Assembly: GCA_044359525.1 (NCBI GenBank)
Contig: JBIKLY010000002.1
Location: 1 to 64,000 of the forward strand
DNA from: CAJBIL01 sp044359525
GTDB taxonomy: Bacteria; Pseudomonadota; Gammaproteobacteria; Burkholderiales; Rhodocyclaceae
Direction: 5' to 3'
DNA: 64,000 nucleotides
Below are positions 24,409 through 34,064 of the stretch, piece by piece. The translations under genes were made by a program, and so were the position numbers. The notes under the pieces were generated by a model. The model was not told the origin of the DNA. It ran no database searches and saw only the letters and a list, made by a program, of their open reading frames with translations. How positions within the stretch are numbered: position 1 is the stretch's first letter; each line of letters opens with the position of its first letter.

Positions 24409-27278
24409 AATGTTTAGCCGGCCTTCGTCAGCAGCTTTTGCGGCACGGTTCGCAACTGCTCGTGGTCTTTGCCGCGCTGCTGCTGCTCGGTTGGCTGACC
24501 GGGCTTTATCCGCCAGCTACTGGCGCGTCAACCAAGCCGTTGGCAGCGCTGGGCTTCCTGTTGATCGGCCTGGCCCTGGCCACGCAGAACGCAACGCTGG
24601 TGCGCTGGCTGGCCGGTGGCGCCGTGCTGTGCTGTTTGCTGGGGCTGGCGCAGGTTTATTTCGCGCTGACCGGTAGTTATCGGCCCGGGATTTTTACGGC
24701 GGGCATCACTCTGCCGGCGGCCGTCAGCCTACTGCTTGCCGGGCTGGCGCTGCTGTTGCATGAGCAGCGGCTGGGTGAGCTTTACCTGAGCGAGCTGGGC
24801 GGGCTGCTTCTTGTGCCGATTGGCGCGACGATCATCCTCGGTACGCTGTTCGGTGTGCCCGGCGTGCCGGGCGCCTTTGCGCTGGCCGGCGCGCCGCTGC
24901 CGACCGGCTTGCTGGCCTTGTTGGCCGGCCTGCTGCTGATCCTGCACCCGCCGCGCAGCATGAGCCTGCGCCTGTGGTGTGATGGCGGGCCGGCCGGCCT
25001 TCTGTTGCGCGGTGTGTTGCCGCTTGCCCTGCTGGTGCTGCCGCTGATCGCGCTGCTCCGCCTGCACGGCGAACGCGCCGGCTGGTACGGGCTGAGCGAA
25101 GGGCTGGCTTACATGATCGGTACGGTGATCTTCCTGCTCCTCTGTGTCGGCTTGTTTGCGGCCTGGAAAATGGCGCGCCTTGACGCAGTGCGCGCGGCTG
25201 ATTACCGCTTGCTGACCGGTGTGCTGGAAGCCTCCGGCGATCCGATTTTCGTCAAGGATCTGGCCGGTCGTTATCAGCTGGCCAATCCGGCGGCGCTGGC
25301 GGCACTGGCGCGCAGCCGGGACGAGGTAATCGGGCACAGCGATGCCGAGTTGTTCGGCATCGCGACGGCCGAGGCGCTGCGGGTGGTGGATCAGTCGGTC
25401 ATTGCCACGCGTCAGACGCGAGTCGCTGAGGACACACTGGGCAGCGGGCCGGCGATGCGCACTTTCATGTCGACCAAATCGCCTTTGCTCGGCAGCGACG
25501 GGGAGGTGGTCGGTCTGGTGGGCGTCGCGCACGAGATCACCGAGCGCAAGCGGCACGAGGCGGCAATTGCGCACCAGTCGCTGCACGACGGCCTGACCGG
25601 GCTGGCCAATCGCACCTTGTTTGTCGACCGCTTGAAGCAGGCGTTGCTGCAGGCAGAGCGTAGCGGGTGCCGGGTGGCGGTGGTCGATATCGATGTCGAT
25701 GCCTTTCGCATCGTCAATGAAGAGATTTCCTTCGCCGCCGGCGATGCGCTGTTGCAACTCATCGCCCAGCGCATTACTTCGAGCGTGCGCGGCAGCGATA
25801 CGGTGGCGCGTATCTATGGCGACGAATTCCTCGTGCTGCTGGCCGAAGCCGGCGACGTTGGCTGGATCGAAGCGGCGGTGCAGCGCATCGAGTCTGCCAT
25901 CAACGTCCCGTGGCAGCATGCCGGTCATGAAGTCGACATTGCGGCCAGTGCCGGCATCAGTGTTTATCCCGACAACGGGGCAACGGCTGATGAATTGATC
26001 CAGCATGCCGAGTCGGCGATGCATCGCGCCAAGGATCTGGGTAAAAATCGCCTGGAGTTTTCGCATAGCCCACCGGCACTCGCCACCACGCAGCGGCTCG
26101 AAGGGCAGCGGGCATTGCGCCGCGCCATCGAGAACGAAGAGTTTGTCCTGTATTTTCAGCCCAAGGTGGCCTTGCAAAGCGGCCAGGTGGTCGGCGCTGA
26201 AACGCTGATTCGCTGGCAGCATCCGGAACGTGGTCTGGTCGCGCCGGGTGATTTCATTCCGCTCGCCGAGCAGAGCGGGCTGATCTCGCCAATCGGCGAA
26301 TGGGTGATGCGCCAGACCTGTGAGACTGTTCGCCGCTGGCAGGCAGCCGGCCTCAGTAGCGTGCCGGTGGCGGTCAATCTGTCGGTTCAGCAACTGCACG
26401 ATGCGCATATGCCGCAACGTTTTGCCGACCTGATCAGTCAGGCCGGCATTCCGCCGCAGTCAATCGACTTCGAAGTGACCGAAACCTCGCTGCTGCGTGA
26501 TCGCGAACGTGCGCAAACGGCCTTGCACGCGCTGCGTGAGGGGGGCGGACATCTGGCGCTGGACGATTTCGGCACCGGCTATTCGTCGCTCGCTTTCCTG
26601 CGCGATTTTCCGGTCAACGTGCTGAAAATAGACCGTTCCTTTGTGAACGACCTGAATACCGATGCCAATGCGGCAACCATCGCCCGCACCATCATCGGTA
26701 TGGCGCGCAGCCTGAAAATGCGGGTGGTCGCCGAAGGCGTGGAAACCGCCGGGCAACTGCGCTTTCTTGACCGTTACCGCTGCGACGAAATGCAGGGCTA
26801 TCTGTTCAGCAAGCCGTTGCCGGAAGCCGACTTCCGCCACATGCTGGAAAGCGGGCAGGCCCTCGATCTTGCGCTGCATGGCGTTGATCGGACGCGTACC
26901 TTGTTATTGCTTGACGACGAACCGGAAATGCTCAGTTCCCTGCGTCGCCTTTTCCGCCGCGACGGTTACCGCTTGCTGCTCGCCGGTAATGGTGAGGAGG
27001 CGCTGGCCTTGCTGGCCGGCAACGAGGTGCAGGTGATCCTCTCCGATCAGCGTCTGAAGGGGATGTCAGGCATCGATTTTCTGACGCAGGTAAAAACCCG
27101 CTATCCCGATACCATCCGCATTATTCTTTCGGGCTATACGGAGTTGTCGGCAGTGGTCAACTCGGTGAATCAGGGTGCCATTTACAAGTTCCTGACCAAG
27201 CCGTGGGACGACGACGAGTTGCGCGAGCAGATCGGTGATGCCTTTTTGCAACACGAGGCCAAATTCGGTCGGGGCTGA
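24405..27278 (+). CDS. Membrane PAS-GGDEF-EAL protein with C-terminal receiver
   Basis: A 957-aa protein. It has about eight N-terminal membrane helices (to about 255), a PAS domain (about 265-390), GGDEF (about 395-555), EAL (about 565-815) and a C-terminal receiver (about 830-945, Asp in VILSDQRLKGMSG). The GGDEF active-site motif is altered to YGDEF, yet an RGSD inhibition site stands before it. The EAL motif is ETL, and DDFGTGYSSLAFLRDFP is intact. It is therefore probably a phosphodiesterase whose GGDEF part is weak or regulatory. A receiver after the EAL domain is an unusual order. Confidence 0.9.
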   Translation: MKCLAGLRQQLLRHGSQLLVVFAALLLLGWLTGLYPPATGASTKPLAALGFLLIGLALATQNATLVRWLAGGAVLCCLLGLAQVYFALTGSYRPGIFTAGITLPAAVSLLLAGLALLLHEQRLGELYLSELGGLLLVPIGATIILGTLFGVPGVPGAFALAGAPLPTGLLALLAGLLLILHPPRSMSLRLWCDGGPAGLLLRGVLPLALLVLPLIALLRLHGERAGWYGLSEGLAYMIGTVIFLLLCVGLFAAWKMARLDAVRAADYRLLTGVLEASGDPIFVKDLAGRYQLANPAALAALARSRDEVIGHSDAELFGIATAEALRVVDQSVIATRQTRVAEDTLGSGPAMRTFMSTKSPLLGSDGEVVGLVGVAHEITERKRHEAAIAHQSLHDGLTGLANRTLFVDRLKQALLQAERSGCRVAVVDIDVDAFRIVNEEISFAAGDALLQLIAQRITSSVRGSDTVARIYGDEFLVLLAEAGDVGWIEAAVQRIESAINVPWQHAGHEVDIAASAGISVYPDNGATADELIQHAESAMHRAKDLGKNRLEFSHSPPALATTQRLEGQRALRRAIENEEFVLYFQPKVALQSGQVVGAETLIRWQHPERGLVAPGDFIPLAEQSGLISPIGEWVMRQTCETVRRWQAAGLSSVPVAVNLSVQQLHDAHMPQRFADLISQAGIPPQSIDFEVTETSLLRDRERAQTALHALREGGGHLALDDFGTGYSSLAFLRDFPVNVLKIDRSFVNDLNTDANAATIARTIIGMARSLKMRVVAEGVETAGQLRFLDRYRCDEMQGYLFSKPLPEADFRHMLESGQALDLALHGVDRTRTLLLLDDEPEMLSSLRRLFRRDGYRLLLAGNGEEALALLAGNEVQVILSDQRLKGMSGIDFLTQVKTRYPDTIRIILSGYTELSAVVNSVNQGAIYKFLTKPWDDDELREQIGDAFLQHEAKFGRG

Positions 27279-27340
27279 TCGCGCGGCAGGTGGCTTACCG
27301 GCCGCACGGGTTTCGGTTTAGTATTTGATTACTTTCAACC

Positions 27341-29977
27341 GTGAGGCGATTCGGCGTGGGCGTTCAGTGGGCTTTCTCGACATGGACCACGCCCTGGCGA
27401 CGCAGTTTTTTGCTGGTCGTCTGGCTAGTCTGTAGTGCCGCGCTGTTTGCCATTGCCCACTGGGAGGGCGCCCGGCAGGAGCAACGGCGCCTGGAAGCCT
27501 TCGGCGCTGACCTTGAAGGTCTGGCGCAGGTTTCGGCAACGATTCTGGGCAATCGCCTGCAACAGCTCGACGACGTATTGCTGACCTTGCGTGCGGGCTA
27601 TCTGGCAGCGCCGGGTGATTTTCCGGCGACCGTGCAGTTGTTGCGCAATGGGCCGCTGGCCGATTCCAGTTTGCAGGTAGTGCGCGTTGACCGTGATGGC
27701 CTGCTGGCTTTTACCGACGCGCCGAATGCCAGCGCCGGACTCTATCTCGGCGATCGTGACTATTTCAAATTGTTCAAGGAAGGCGCGGCCGATCGCTTTC
27801 ATATCGACCAGCCCGTCTTCGGCCGGGTGACCAAGCGCCTGTCGCTGCCTTTGGTGCGGCCGGTGCTTGCCCCGGACGGCGCCTTTTCCGGCGTGGTGGC
27901 GCTCTCGGTGACGCAGGCTTCGCTGACTGAGTTCGGTGCGCGTCTGCACTTCTCGGGCGATACCGTGGTGACCCTGTTCAATCTTGAGGGGGCGCTGGTC
28001 AGTCGCTCACACGGGCTGGAAGCGATGCAGGGGCAGCGCCTGTCGCCGGAGATGCTGGCGCCCCTGCTGGCGGCGCCGAGCGGTTTGCTGACCCGGCATT
28101 CGCCGTTTGATGGCATGGAGCGTACGCTGGCCTTTCGCCGTATCGACAACCTGCCGCTGATCGTCGTCTTTGCGGCTTCGCCGAGTGGCATCCTCGCAGA
28201 AACCACCGCCCAGTCGCGTGTGCTGATCTTTTCGGCGGCGCTCACTTCGCTTGCCCTGCTGGCGCTGCTCTGGCAGCTGGCGCTCTCGGTACAACGGCGC
28301 AACGAGGCGGCACGGGTCATCGCGACGCAGCGCAGCCATCTTCTCGAGGCGCAGCGAGTGTCCGGCATGGGCAGTTGGGAACTGGACCTGACGACCGGCA
28401 AGGTGCTTTGTTCGGAGGAGGCGCAGCATCTGCTCGGCGTGGCGCCCGAGGTGTTCCCGCAGGACCTTGAGAGTTTTCTTGAGTATGTTCCGCCGGCTGA
28501 GCGGGATGTCATCCGCCGGATGATTGCGCAGGCGGTGTCCGATGGCAGTTTGCGCTTCGAACATCATGCGCGGCGTGGTGACGGCGTGGAGCGACTGTTT
28601 TTGCAGAATGGCGAACTGGTTCAGCGCGAGGGCGCCGGCCCGACGCTGATCGGTACGGTGCGCGACGTGACCGAGCAGCGTGCTGCCGAACGGGCGCTGG
28701 TTGACAGCGAAGCGCGTTTGCGTTCGGTGATTGCGGTCATGGCCGAGGGGGTGGTCGTGCTGGCCGGCGATGGCGGCGTGCAATCCTGTAATGCGGCGGC
28801 TGAGCGCATTCTCGGTGCTGAGCTGTGTCGCGATTTTCCGCTGCTGGGGGGTGCGTCCGACAGTTATTGGCTGCGCGAGGATGGCTCGCCCCTGTTGCCG
28901 GCCGATCTGCCTCCGCAACTGACGCTGGCGACCGGTCAGGCGGTTGACCGGATGATTCTCGGTTTGCGTCAGGCGGCCGCTGGCGAATTGTGGCTGAGCA
29001 TGAGCAGCCGGCCTCTGCCTCATGACAACGGCGAGAGCTACGCGGCCGTGGTTTCTTTTGTCGATGTAACGGCAATGCGCAAGGCCGGGCTGGATGGTCG
29101 AATGGCGCAAGCGATTTTCGAGAATGTCGGGCAGCCAGTGGTGGTCACAGATGCCGATGCCAGAATCGTCATGATCAACCCGGCGGCGGCAGCGGTCACC
29201 GGTTTTTCTGCCGAGGAGGCGCTCGGCGAGCGTCCCAGCCTGTGGCGCTCCGACCGTCATGATAAAGCGTTTTATGAACGGATGTGGCAGGCCGTGATCG
29301 AAAACGGCCAGTGGATTGGTGAGATCTGGAACCGCAACAAGGCCGGCGAGGCTTTCCCGGTTTTGCTCTCGGTAACGGCTATCCGCGATCCGTCGAGCCT
29401 GGCGACGCGCTATGTCGGCATTTATACCGATATCACCGAACGCAAACGCTCGGAAGCGGAAATGTGGCGGCGGGCCAATTTCGACCCGTTGACCGGCTTG
29501 CCGAACCGCATGCTGTTCTACGAGCGGCTGGATCGTTCCTTGTCGCGTGCGGCGCGGGAGTCGGCCCGGCTGGCCGTGTTGTTTATTGATCTTGACGGCT
29601 TCAAGCCGGTCAATGATCAGTACGGGCATCAGGCCGGCGATGTCGTGCTCAGCGCGCTGGCCGGGCGGATGCAGCAGAAGCTGCGCGAAAGCGATACGGT
29701 TGCACGTCTCGGTGGCGACGAGTTTGTCGTTCTGTTGCAGAACGTTGGCAGCGACGAGGAGGTGTTGCGCGTTGGCGAGGGTTTGCTGGCGGCGGTTGAG
29801 GCGCCGGTCGAATTCGAGGAACGTCTGATTTACCTTTCGTGCAGCATCGGCATCGCCTTTTTTCCCGAAAACGCGGCTGACCGTGAGGCGCTGATGCTCT
29901 GCGCCGATGCCGCGATGTATCGCGCCAAGGTGGCCGGCAAAGGGCGCTTGTGTATTGGTGATCCGCGCCTGTTGTAG
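27341..29977 (+). CDS. Cache-PAS-PAS diguanylate cyclase (membrane)
   Basis: An 878-aa membrane sensor: a membrane helix (about 23-43), a periplasmic Cache-type domain (about 50-280), a second helix (about 290-310), two to three PAS/PAC modules (about 330-700) and a canonical GGDEF domain. GGDEF is intact at residues 791-795 and is preceded by the RESD inhibition site, so c-di-GMP synthesis is likely. The GTG at 27341 is taken as the start; another GTG at 27356 is possible. It sits 62 bases after the GGDEF-EAL gene, outside the overlapping run, so it may have its own promoter. Confidence 0.92.
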   Translation: MRRFGVGVQWAFSTWTTPWRRSFLLVVWLVCSAALFAIAHWEGARQEQRRLEAFGADLEGLAQVSATILGNRLQQLDDVLLTLRAGYLAAPGDFPATVQLLRNGPLADSSLQVVRVDRDGLLAFTDAPNASAGLYLGDRDYFKLFKEGAADRFHIDQPVFGRVTKRLSLPLVRPVLAPDGAFSGVVALSVTQASLTEFGARLHFSGDTVVTLFNLEGALVSRSHGLEAMQGQRLSPEMLAPLLAAPSGLLTRHSPFDGMERTLAFRRIDNLPLIVVFAASPSGILAETTAQSRVLIFSAALTSLALLALLWQLALSVQRRNEAARVIATQRSHLLEAQRVSGMGSWELDLTTGKVLCSEEAQHLLGVAPEVFPQDLESFLEYVPPAERDVIRRMIAQAVSDGSLRFEHHARRGDGVERLFLQNGELVQREGAGPTLIGTVRDVTEQRAAERALVDSEARLRSVIAVMAEGVVVLAGDGGVQSCNAAAERILGAELCRDFPLLGGASDSYWLREDGSPLLPADLPPQLTLATGQAVDRMILGLRQAAAGELWLSMSSRPLPHDNGESYAAVVSFVDVTAMRKAGLDGRMAQAIFENVGQPVVVTDADARIVMINPAAAAVTGFSAEEALGERPSLWRSDRHDKAFYERMWQAVIENGQWIGEIWNRNKAGEAFPVLLSVTAIRDPSSLATRYVGIYTDITERKRSEAEMWRRANFDPLTGLPNRMLFYERLDRSLSRAARESARLAVLFIDLDGFKPVNDQYGHQAGDVVLSALAGRMQQKLRESDTVARLGGDEFVVLLQNVGSDEEVLRVGEGLLAAVEAPVEFEERLIYLSCSIGIAFFPENAADREALMLCADAAMYRAKVAGKGRLCIGDPRLL

Positions 29978-29986
29978 TACGGCGCC

Positions 29987-30008
29987 TATGCCTTTCGGCA
30001 TATTCTTT
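29987..30008 (+). terminator. Possible weak terminator after the diguanylate cyclase
   Basis: TATGCC and GGCATA form a 6-bp stem around a TTTC loop (29987-30002), followed by a mixed TTCTTTC run. It is placed 10 bases after the cyclase stop. The stem is short and the T-run is broken, so it is only a candidate. Confidence 0.3.
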
Positions 30009-30090
30009 CGGGATGATTTGACGGCTTTCGGTGCTGCCGGAATCGTCCCGCACAAAATTCCCGTAGAAATATTAGGGATTTTTTCTCCAA

Positions 30091-30104
30091 TTGATTTGCA
30101 TCAT
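30091..30104. promoter_or_regulatory. FNR/ANR-type site upstream of napD
   Basis: TTGAT-TTGC-ATCAT has the TTGAT-N4-ATCAA pattern of FNR/ANR/DNR boxes with one mismatch. It stands 114 bases before the napD start, in the 240-base gap between the signalling genes and the nap operon. It fits anaerobic induction of nap. A GGCCG/CGGCC hairpin lies just downstream (about 30112-30128). Confidence 0.65.
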
Positions 30105-30217
30105 AAAAAACAGGCCGGCATCGGCCTAGACTCGTTGCCAGACAGAGTGCTGACCGTGTGGCGCTCAATCCCCGGGGGCCTTTGCTGCCTTGCGGGAACT
30201 TGGAGTGTTTAGAGGCG

Positions 30218-30466
30218 ATGAATATTTCCAGTGTGCTGGTCAATGCCCGACCCGAAAGGATCGATCAGGTGCAGGAAGGTCTGTTGGCGTTGAGCGGTGT
30301 TGAAGTACATGCGGCAACCGGGGATGGACGATTGATCGTGACGATCGAAGCGGACTCCGATCAAGCGGTTGCCAATATGTTTGCGGAGATCAACCAGCAG
30401 CCGGGTGTGCTTTCGGCGGCGATGGTTTATCACCAATATGAATCTGATCCTGATGAGGAGGCCTGA
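30218..30466 (+). CDS. napD: NapD, chaperone for NapA maturation
   Basis: An 82-aa ferredoxin-like-fold protein that binds the Tat signal peptide of NapA and prevents export before cofactor insertion. The start MNISSVLVNARPERIDQVQE is the family N-terminus, and the central GVEVHAATGDGRLIVTIEAD segment fits. ATG at 30218 has TAGAGG upstream; an earlier in-frame start would add 20 residues with no match. It is followed 1 base later by napA. Confidence 0.93.
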   Translation: MNISSVLVNARPERIDQVQEGLLALSGVEVHAATGDGRLIVTIEADSDQAVANMFAEINQQPGVLSAAMVYHQYESDPDEEA

Positions 30467-30467
30467 G

Positions 30468-32996
30468 ATGAAACTGACTTTGACGCGTCGTGACTTTATC
30501 AAGAGCAACGCCGTTGCCGCTGCCGCTACGGCTGCGGGTATTACGATTCCCGGACTGGCGGAAGCCGCCGCACCGAAGAAGGATGACGGCGTGCGCTGGG
30601 ACAAGGGCGCCTGTCGCTATTGCGGTACCGGCTGCGGCGTGCTGGTCGGCACCAAGGGCGGGCGTATCGTCGCCACCCAGGGTGACCCGGATGCCCCGGT
30701 CAATAAAGGTCTGAACTGCATCAAGGGCTATTTCCTCTCGAAGATTCAATACGGCAATGACCGTCTGACGCAGCCGCTGCTGCGCATGAAGGACGGCAAG
30801 TTCGACAAGGGCGGCGAGTTCACGCCGATCTCCTGGGACGCCGCTTTCGACATCATGGCCGACAAGTGCAAGGCGGCGCTGAAGAAGGGCGGGCCGAAGA
30901 ATATCGCCATGTTCGGTTCCGGCCAATGGACGATCTGGGAAGGCTATGCCGCCGCCAAGCTGATGAAGGCCGGCTTCCTGACCAACAACCTCGACCCGAA
31001 TGCCCGTCACTGCATGGCTTCTGCCGTGGCCGGTTTCATGCGCACTTTCGGTATCGATGAGCCGATGGGCTGCTACGACGACCTGGAGCACGCCGACGCT
31101 TTCGTGCTGTGGGGCTCGAACATGGCCGAGATGCACCCGATTCTCTGGTCGCGTCTGACCGATCGTCGTCTGACCGCCAAGCACGTCAAGGTGCACGTTC
31201 TCTCCACGTTCACGCATCGCTCGTGCGAACTGGCCGACAACGAACTGATCTTCAAGCCGTCGACCGATCTGGCGATTCTCAATTACATCTGCAACTACAT
31301 CATCCAGAACAACGCGGTGAACAAGGAGTTCGTCGCCAAGAGCGTCAACTTCAAGCGCGGCGTGACAGACATCGGCTACGGTCTGCGTCCGAATCATCCG
31401 CTGGAAAAAGTCGCGATGAACAACGGCTATCCGGGTGAAGACGGCAAGCCGAAGGGCAATCCGAACAACTCGACGCCGATGACCTACGACGAGTTCGCCC
31501 AATTCGTTTCCGAGTACACGCTCGACAAGGCGCACGAGATTTCCGGCGTGCCGAAAGACAAGCTCGAAGCGCTGGCCAAGACCTACGCCGACCCGAAGAC
31601 CAAGGTCGTTTCCTACTGGACCATGGGTTTCAACCAGCATGTGCGCGGCACCTGGGTGAACAACATGATTTACAACGTGCACCTGCTGGTCGGCAAGATT
31701 TCCGAGCCGGGCAACGGGCCGTTCTCGCTCACTGGTCAGCCGTCGGCTTGCGGTACGGCACGTGAAGTCGGTACCTTCGCGCATCGCCTGCCGGCCGACA
31801 TGGTGGTGATGAATCCGAAGCACCGCGAACTTTCCGAAAAACTCTGGAAATTGCCGGCGGGTTCGATCCCGGACTGGATCGGCGCACACGCCGTGGCGCA
31901 GAGCCGCCTGCTCAAGGACGGCAAGATCAACTTCTACTGGACGAGCACGACCAACAACATGCAGGCCGGGCCGAACATCAACGGCGAGATCTATCCGGGC
32001 TGGCGCAATCCGGACAACTTCATCGTCGTCTCCGACTGCTATCCGACCGTCTCGGCAATGTCGGCCGACCTGATTCTGCCGGCCGCAATGTGGATGGAAA
32101 AGGAAGGCGCTTACGGCAACGCCGAGCGTCGCACGCAGTTCTGGCGGCAGCAGGTCAAGGCGCCGGGTCAGGCCAAATCCGATCTGTGGCAGTACATCGA
32201 GTTCTCCAAGCGTTTCAAGACCGACGAAGTGTGGCCGGCTGCGCTGCTTGAGAAGAATCCGGAGTACAAGGGCAAGACGCTGTACGAAGTGCTGTATGCC
32301 AACGGTCAGGTCAACAAGTTCCCGCTGGAGCAGACTCAGAAGGGTTTTGACAACGACGAGTCGAAGGCGCTCGGCTACTACCTGCAAAAGGGCCTGTTCG
32401 AGGAGTACGCCTCCTTTGGCCGTGGCCATGCGCACGATCTGGCACCATTCGATACCTACCATCAGGCGCGCGGTCTGCGCTGGCCGGTGGTTGATGGCAA
32501 GGAAACGCTGTGGCGCTTCCGCGAGGGTTACGATCCTTACGTCAAGGCTGGCGAAGGCGTCAAGTTCTACGGCAACGCGGACGGCAAGGCGAACATCTTT
32601 GCGCTGCCCTATCAGCCGGCGGCTGAAGAACCCGATGCCGAATACGACCTGTGGTTGTGCACCGGTCGCGTGCTGGAGCACTGGCATACCGGTTCGATGA
32701 CGCGGCGGGTGCCTGAGCTGTACAAGGCGGTGCCGGATGCGGTGGTCTTCATGCATCCGGACGATGCCAAGAAGCGCGGCCTGCAGCGCGGCGACGCGGT
32801 GAAGGCCGTGACGCGGCGCGGTGAAATCGGTTTGCGCGTTGAAACGCGTGGCCGCAACAAACCGCCGCTCGGACTGGTGTTCATCCCGTTCTTTGACGAG
32901 ATGCGCCTGGTCAACAAATTGACGCTTGACGCGACTTGCCCGATCTCGAAAGAGACCGACTACAAGAAGTGCGCCGTCAAGATCGTCAAGGCTTGA
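30468..32996 (+). CDS. napA: Periplasmic nitrate reductase catalytic subunit NapA
   Basis: An 842-aa molybdenum bis-MGD enzyme that reduces nitrate to nitrite in the periplasm. A Tat signal peptide (TRRDFIKSNAVAAAA) spans residues 6-34. A [4Fe-4S] cluster is held by Cys49, Cys52, Cys56 and Cys84, and Cys182 in RHCMASAVAGF is the predicted molybdenum ligand. Length matches the proteobacterial NapA family. The gene follows napD and precedes napG, napH and napB, so the electron path to it runs through NapB. Confidence 0.97.
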   Translation: MKLTLTRRDFIKSNAVAAAATAAGITIPGLAEAAAPKKDDGVRWDKGACRYCGTGCGVLVGTKGGRIVATQGDPDAPVNKGLNCIKGYFLSKIQYGNDRLTQPLLRMKDGKFDKGGEFTPISWDAAFDIMADKCKAALKKGGPKNIAMFGSGQWTIWEGYAAAKLMKAGFLTNNLDPNARHCMASAVAGFMRTFGIDEPMGCYDDLEHADAFVLWGSNMAEMHPILWSRLTDRRLTAKHVKVHVLSTFTHRSCELADNELIFKPSTDLAILNYICNYIIQNNAVNKEFVAKSVNFKRGVTDIGYGLRPNHPLEKVAMNNGYPGEDGKPKGNPNNSTPMTYDEFAQFVSEYTLDKAHEISGVPKDKLEALAKTYADPKTKVVSYWTMGFNQHVRGTWVNNMIYNVHLLVGKISEPGNGPFSLTGQPSACGTAREVGTFAHRLPADMVVMNPKHRELSEKLWKLPAGSIPDWIGAHAVAQSRLLKDGKINFYWTSTTNNMQAGPNINGEIYPGWRNPDNFIVVSDCYPTVSAMSADLILPAAMWMEKEGAYGNAERRTQFWRQQVKAPGQAKSDLWQYIEFSKRFKTDEVWPAALLEKNPEYKGKTLYEVLYANGQVNKFPLEQTQKGFDNDESKALGYYLQKGLFEEYASFGRGHAHDLAPFDTYHQARGLRWPVVDGKETLWRFREGYDPYVKAGEGVKFYGNADGKANIFALPYQPAAEEPDAEYDLWLCTGRVLEHWHTGSMTRRVPELYKAVPDAVVFMHPDDAKKRGLQRGDAVKAVTRRGEIGLRVETRGRNKPPLGLVFIPFFDEMRLVNKLTLDATCPISKETDYKKCAVKIVKA

Positions 32997-33101
32997 GGGG
33001 TCAGGGCCAGTAACGGACAGGGCCAGCAGGGAGGCCGGGTGTGGGCGACGTAGCGCTCACCCCGTGCGGGCTCCCCGGGCTCCCCGTCATGGCTGAATAC
33101 C

Positions 33102-34064
33102 ATGCCTGCCGATAGCGACAATTCCGTGAAGCCTGCGCCGCGCGCCGCTGTCCAGAACGGACTGGCGCGTCGCCAGTTCATTCTCGACGCCGCACGAACC
33201 GCTTGCGGTGTCGGCATGCTCGGGCTCGGGCTGGGCTTTTACGGGAAGCAGGCCAGTGCCCTGCCGCCGCAGGCAATCCGTCCGCCGGGCGCTGGTGCGG
33301 AGCATGATTTTCTTGGTGCGTGCATTCGCTGCGGCCTGTGCGTGCGCGATTGTCCGTACGACATTCTCGAACTGGCCAAACCGGAAGCGCTGGTGGCCAC
33401 CGGCACGCCCTACTTTACGGCGCGCACCGGGCCGTGCGAGATGTGCGAGGACATTCCTTGCGTCAAGGCCTGCCCGACCGGCGCGCTCGATCATTCATTG
33501 ACCGACATCAACAAGGCGAAAATGGGCCTCGCCGCGCTGGTCGATCACGAAACGTGCCTGAATTTTCTTGGGCTACGTTGTGATGTCTGCTACCGGGTAT
33601 GTCCGGTAATCGACAAGGCGATTACGCTGGAAATGCTGCCCAATACGCGTACCGGTCGGCATGCGATGTTTTTGCCAACCGTGCATTCGGAAGATTGCAC
33701 CGGCTGTGGCAAGTGTGAAAAGGCTTGTGTACTTGAAGAAGCGGCGATCAAGGTCTTGCCGGCAAAACTGGCCAAGGGTTCGCTCGGACAGCATTACCGC
33801 ATTGGCTGGGATGAGCAGAAAAAAGCCGGCGGTTCGCTGATTGATGAACGGAGTATGGTCGATCTGCCGGATCGCCTGCCGGAAGGTACGAAATTACCGG
33901 GGCATTTTGATCCGGGCAGTAGTGGCGCGGTGGTGCCTTCAGCACCGCCGGGGATGTCGCAGGCAACGCCTGCTGGCCCACTGCCCAGTGCGCCGCCGGG
34001 CATGCCCGGCGCCACCGCCGGGCGCGTGCCGAGCCACCCGCCGGGCCTTGGGGGTGGCAAATGA
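33102..34064 (+). CDS. napG: NapG ferredoxin-type protein with proline-rich C-terminal tail
   Basis: A 320-aa iron-sulphur protein that helps carry electrons from quinol to NapA in partnership with NapH. A Tat motif LARRQFILDAA is at residues 21-31. Four cluster motifs follow: Cys74/77/80/84, Cys112/115/120/124, Cys152/160/163/167 and Cys199/202/205/209. From about residue 270 the chain ends in a proline-rich tail with three PSxPPG copies (279-284, 295-300, 310-315), which I do not recall as a standard part of NapG. The 105 bases before it hold no recognised gene. Confidence 0.93.
   Translation: MPADSDNSVKPAPRAAVQNGLARRQFILDAARTACGVGMLGLGLGFYGKQASALPPQAIRPPGAGAEHDFLGACIRCGLCVRDCPYDILELAKPEALVATGTPYFTARTGPCEMCEDIPCVKACPTGALDHSLTDINKAKMGLAALVDHETCLNFLGLRCDVCYRVCPVIDKAITLEMLPNTRTGRHAMFLPTVHSEDCTGCGKCEKACVLEEAAIKVLPAKLAKGSLGQHYRIGWDEQKKAGGSLIDERSMVDLPDRLPEGTKLPGHFDPGSSGAVVPSAPPGMSQATPAGPLPSAPPGMPGATAGRVPSHPPGLGGGK

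Noticed and set aside
30390..32756. Long minus-strand open frame antisense to napA (788 aa)
   Set aside because: Same composition problem, and napA itself is certain from cluster and molybdenum motifs.
32997..33101. A short ATG frame at 33089 in the napA-napG gap
   Set aside because: It stops after eight codons, and ATG at 33102 fits the NapG N-terminus and Tat motif.
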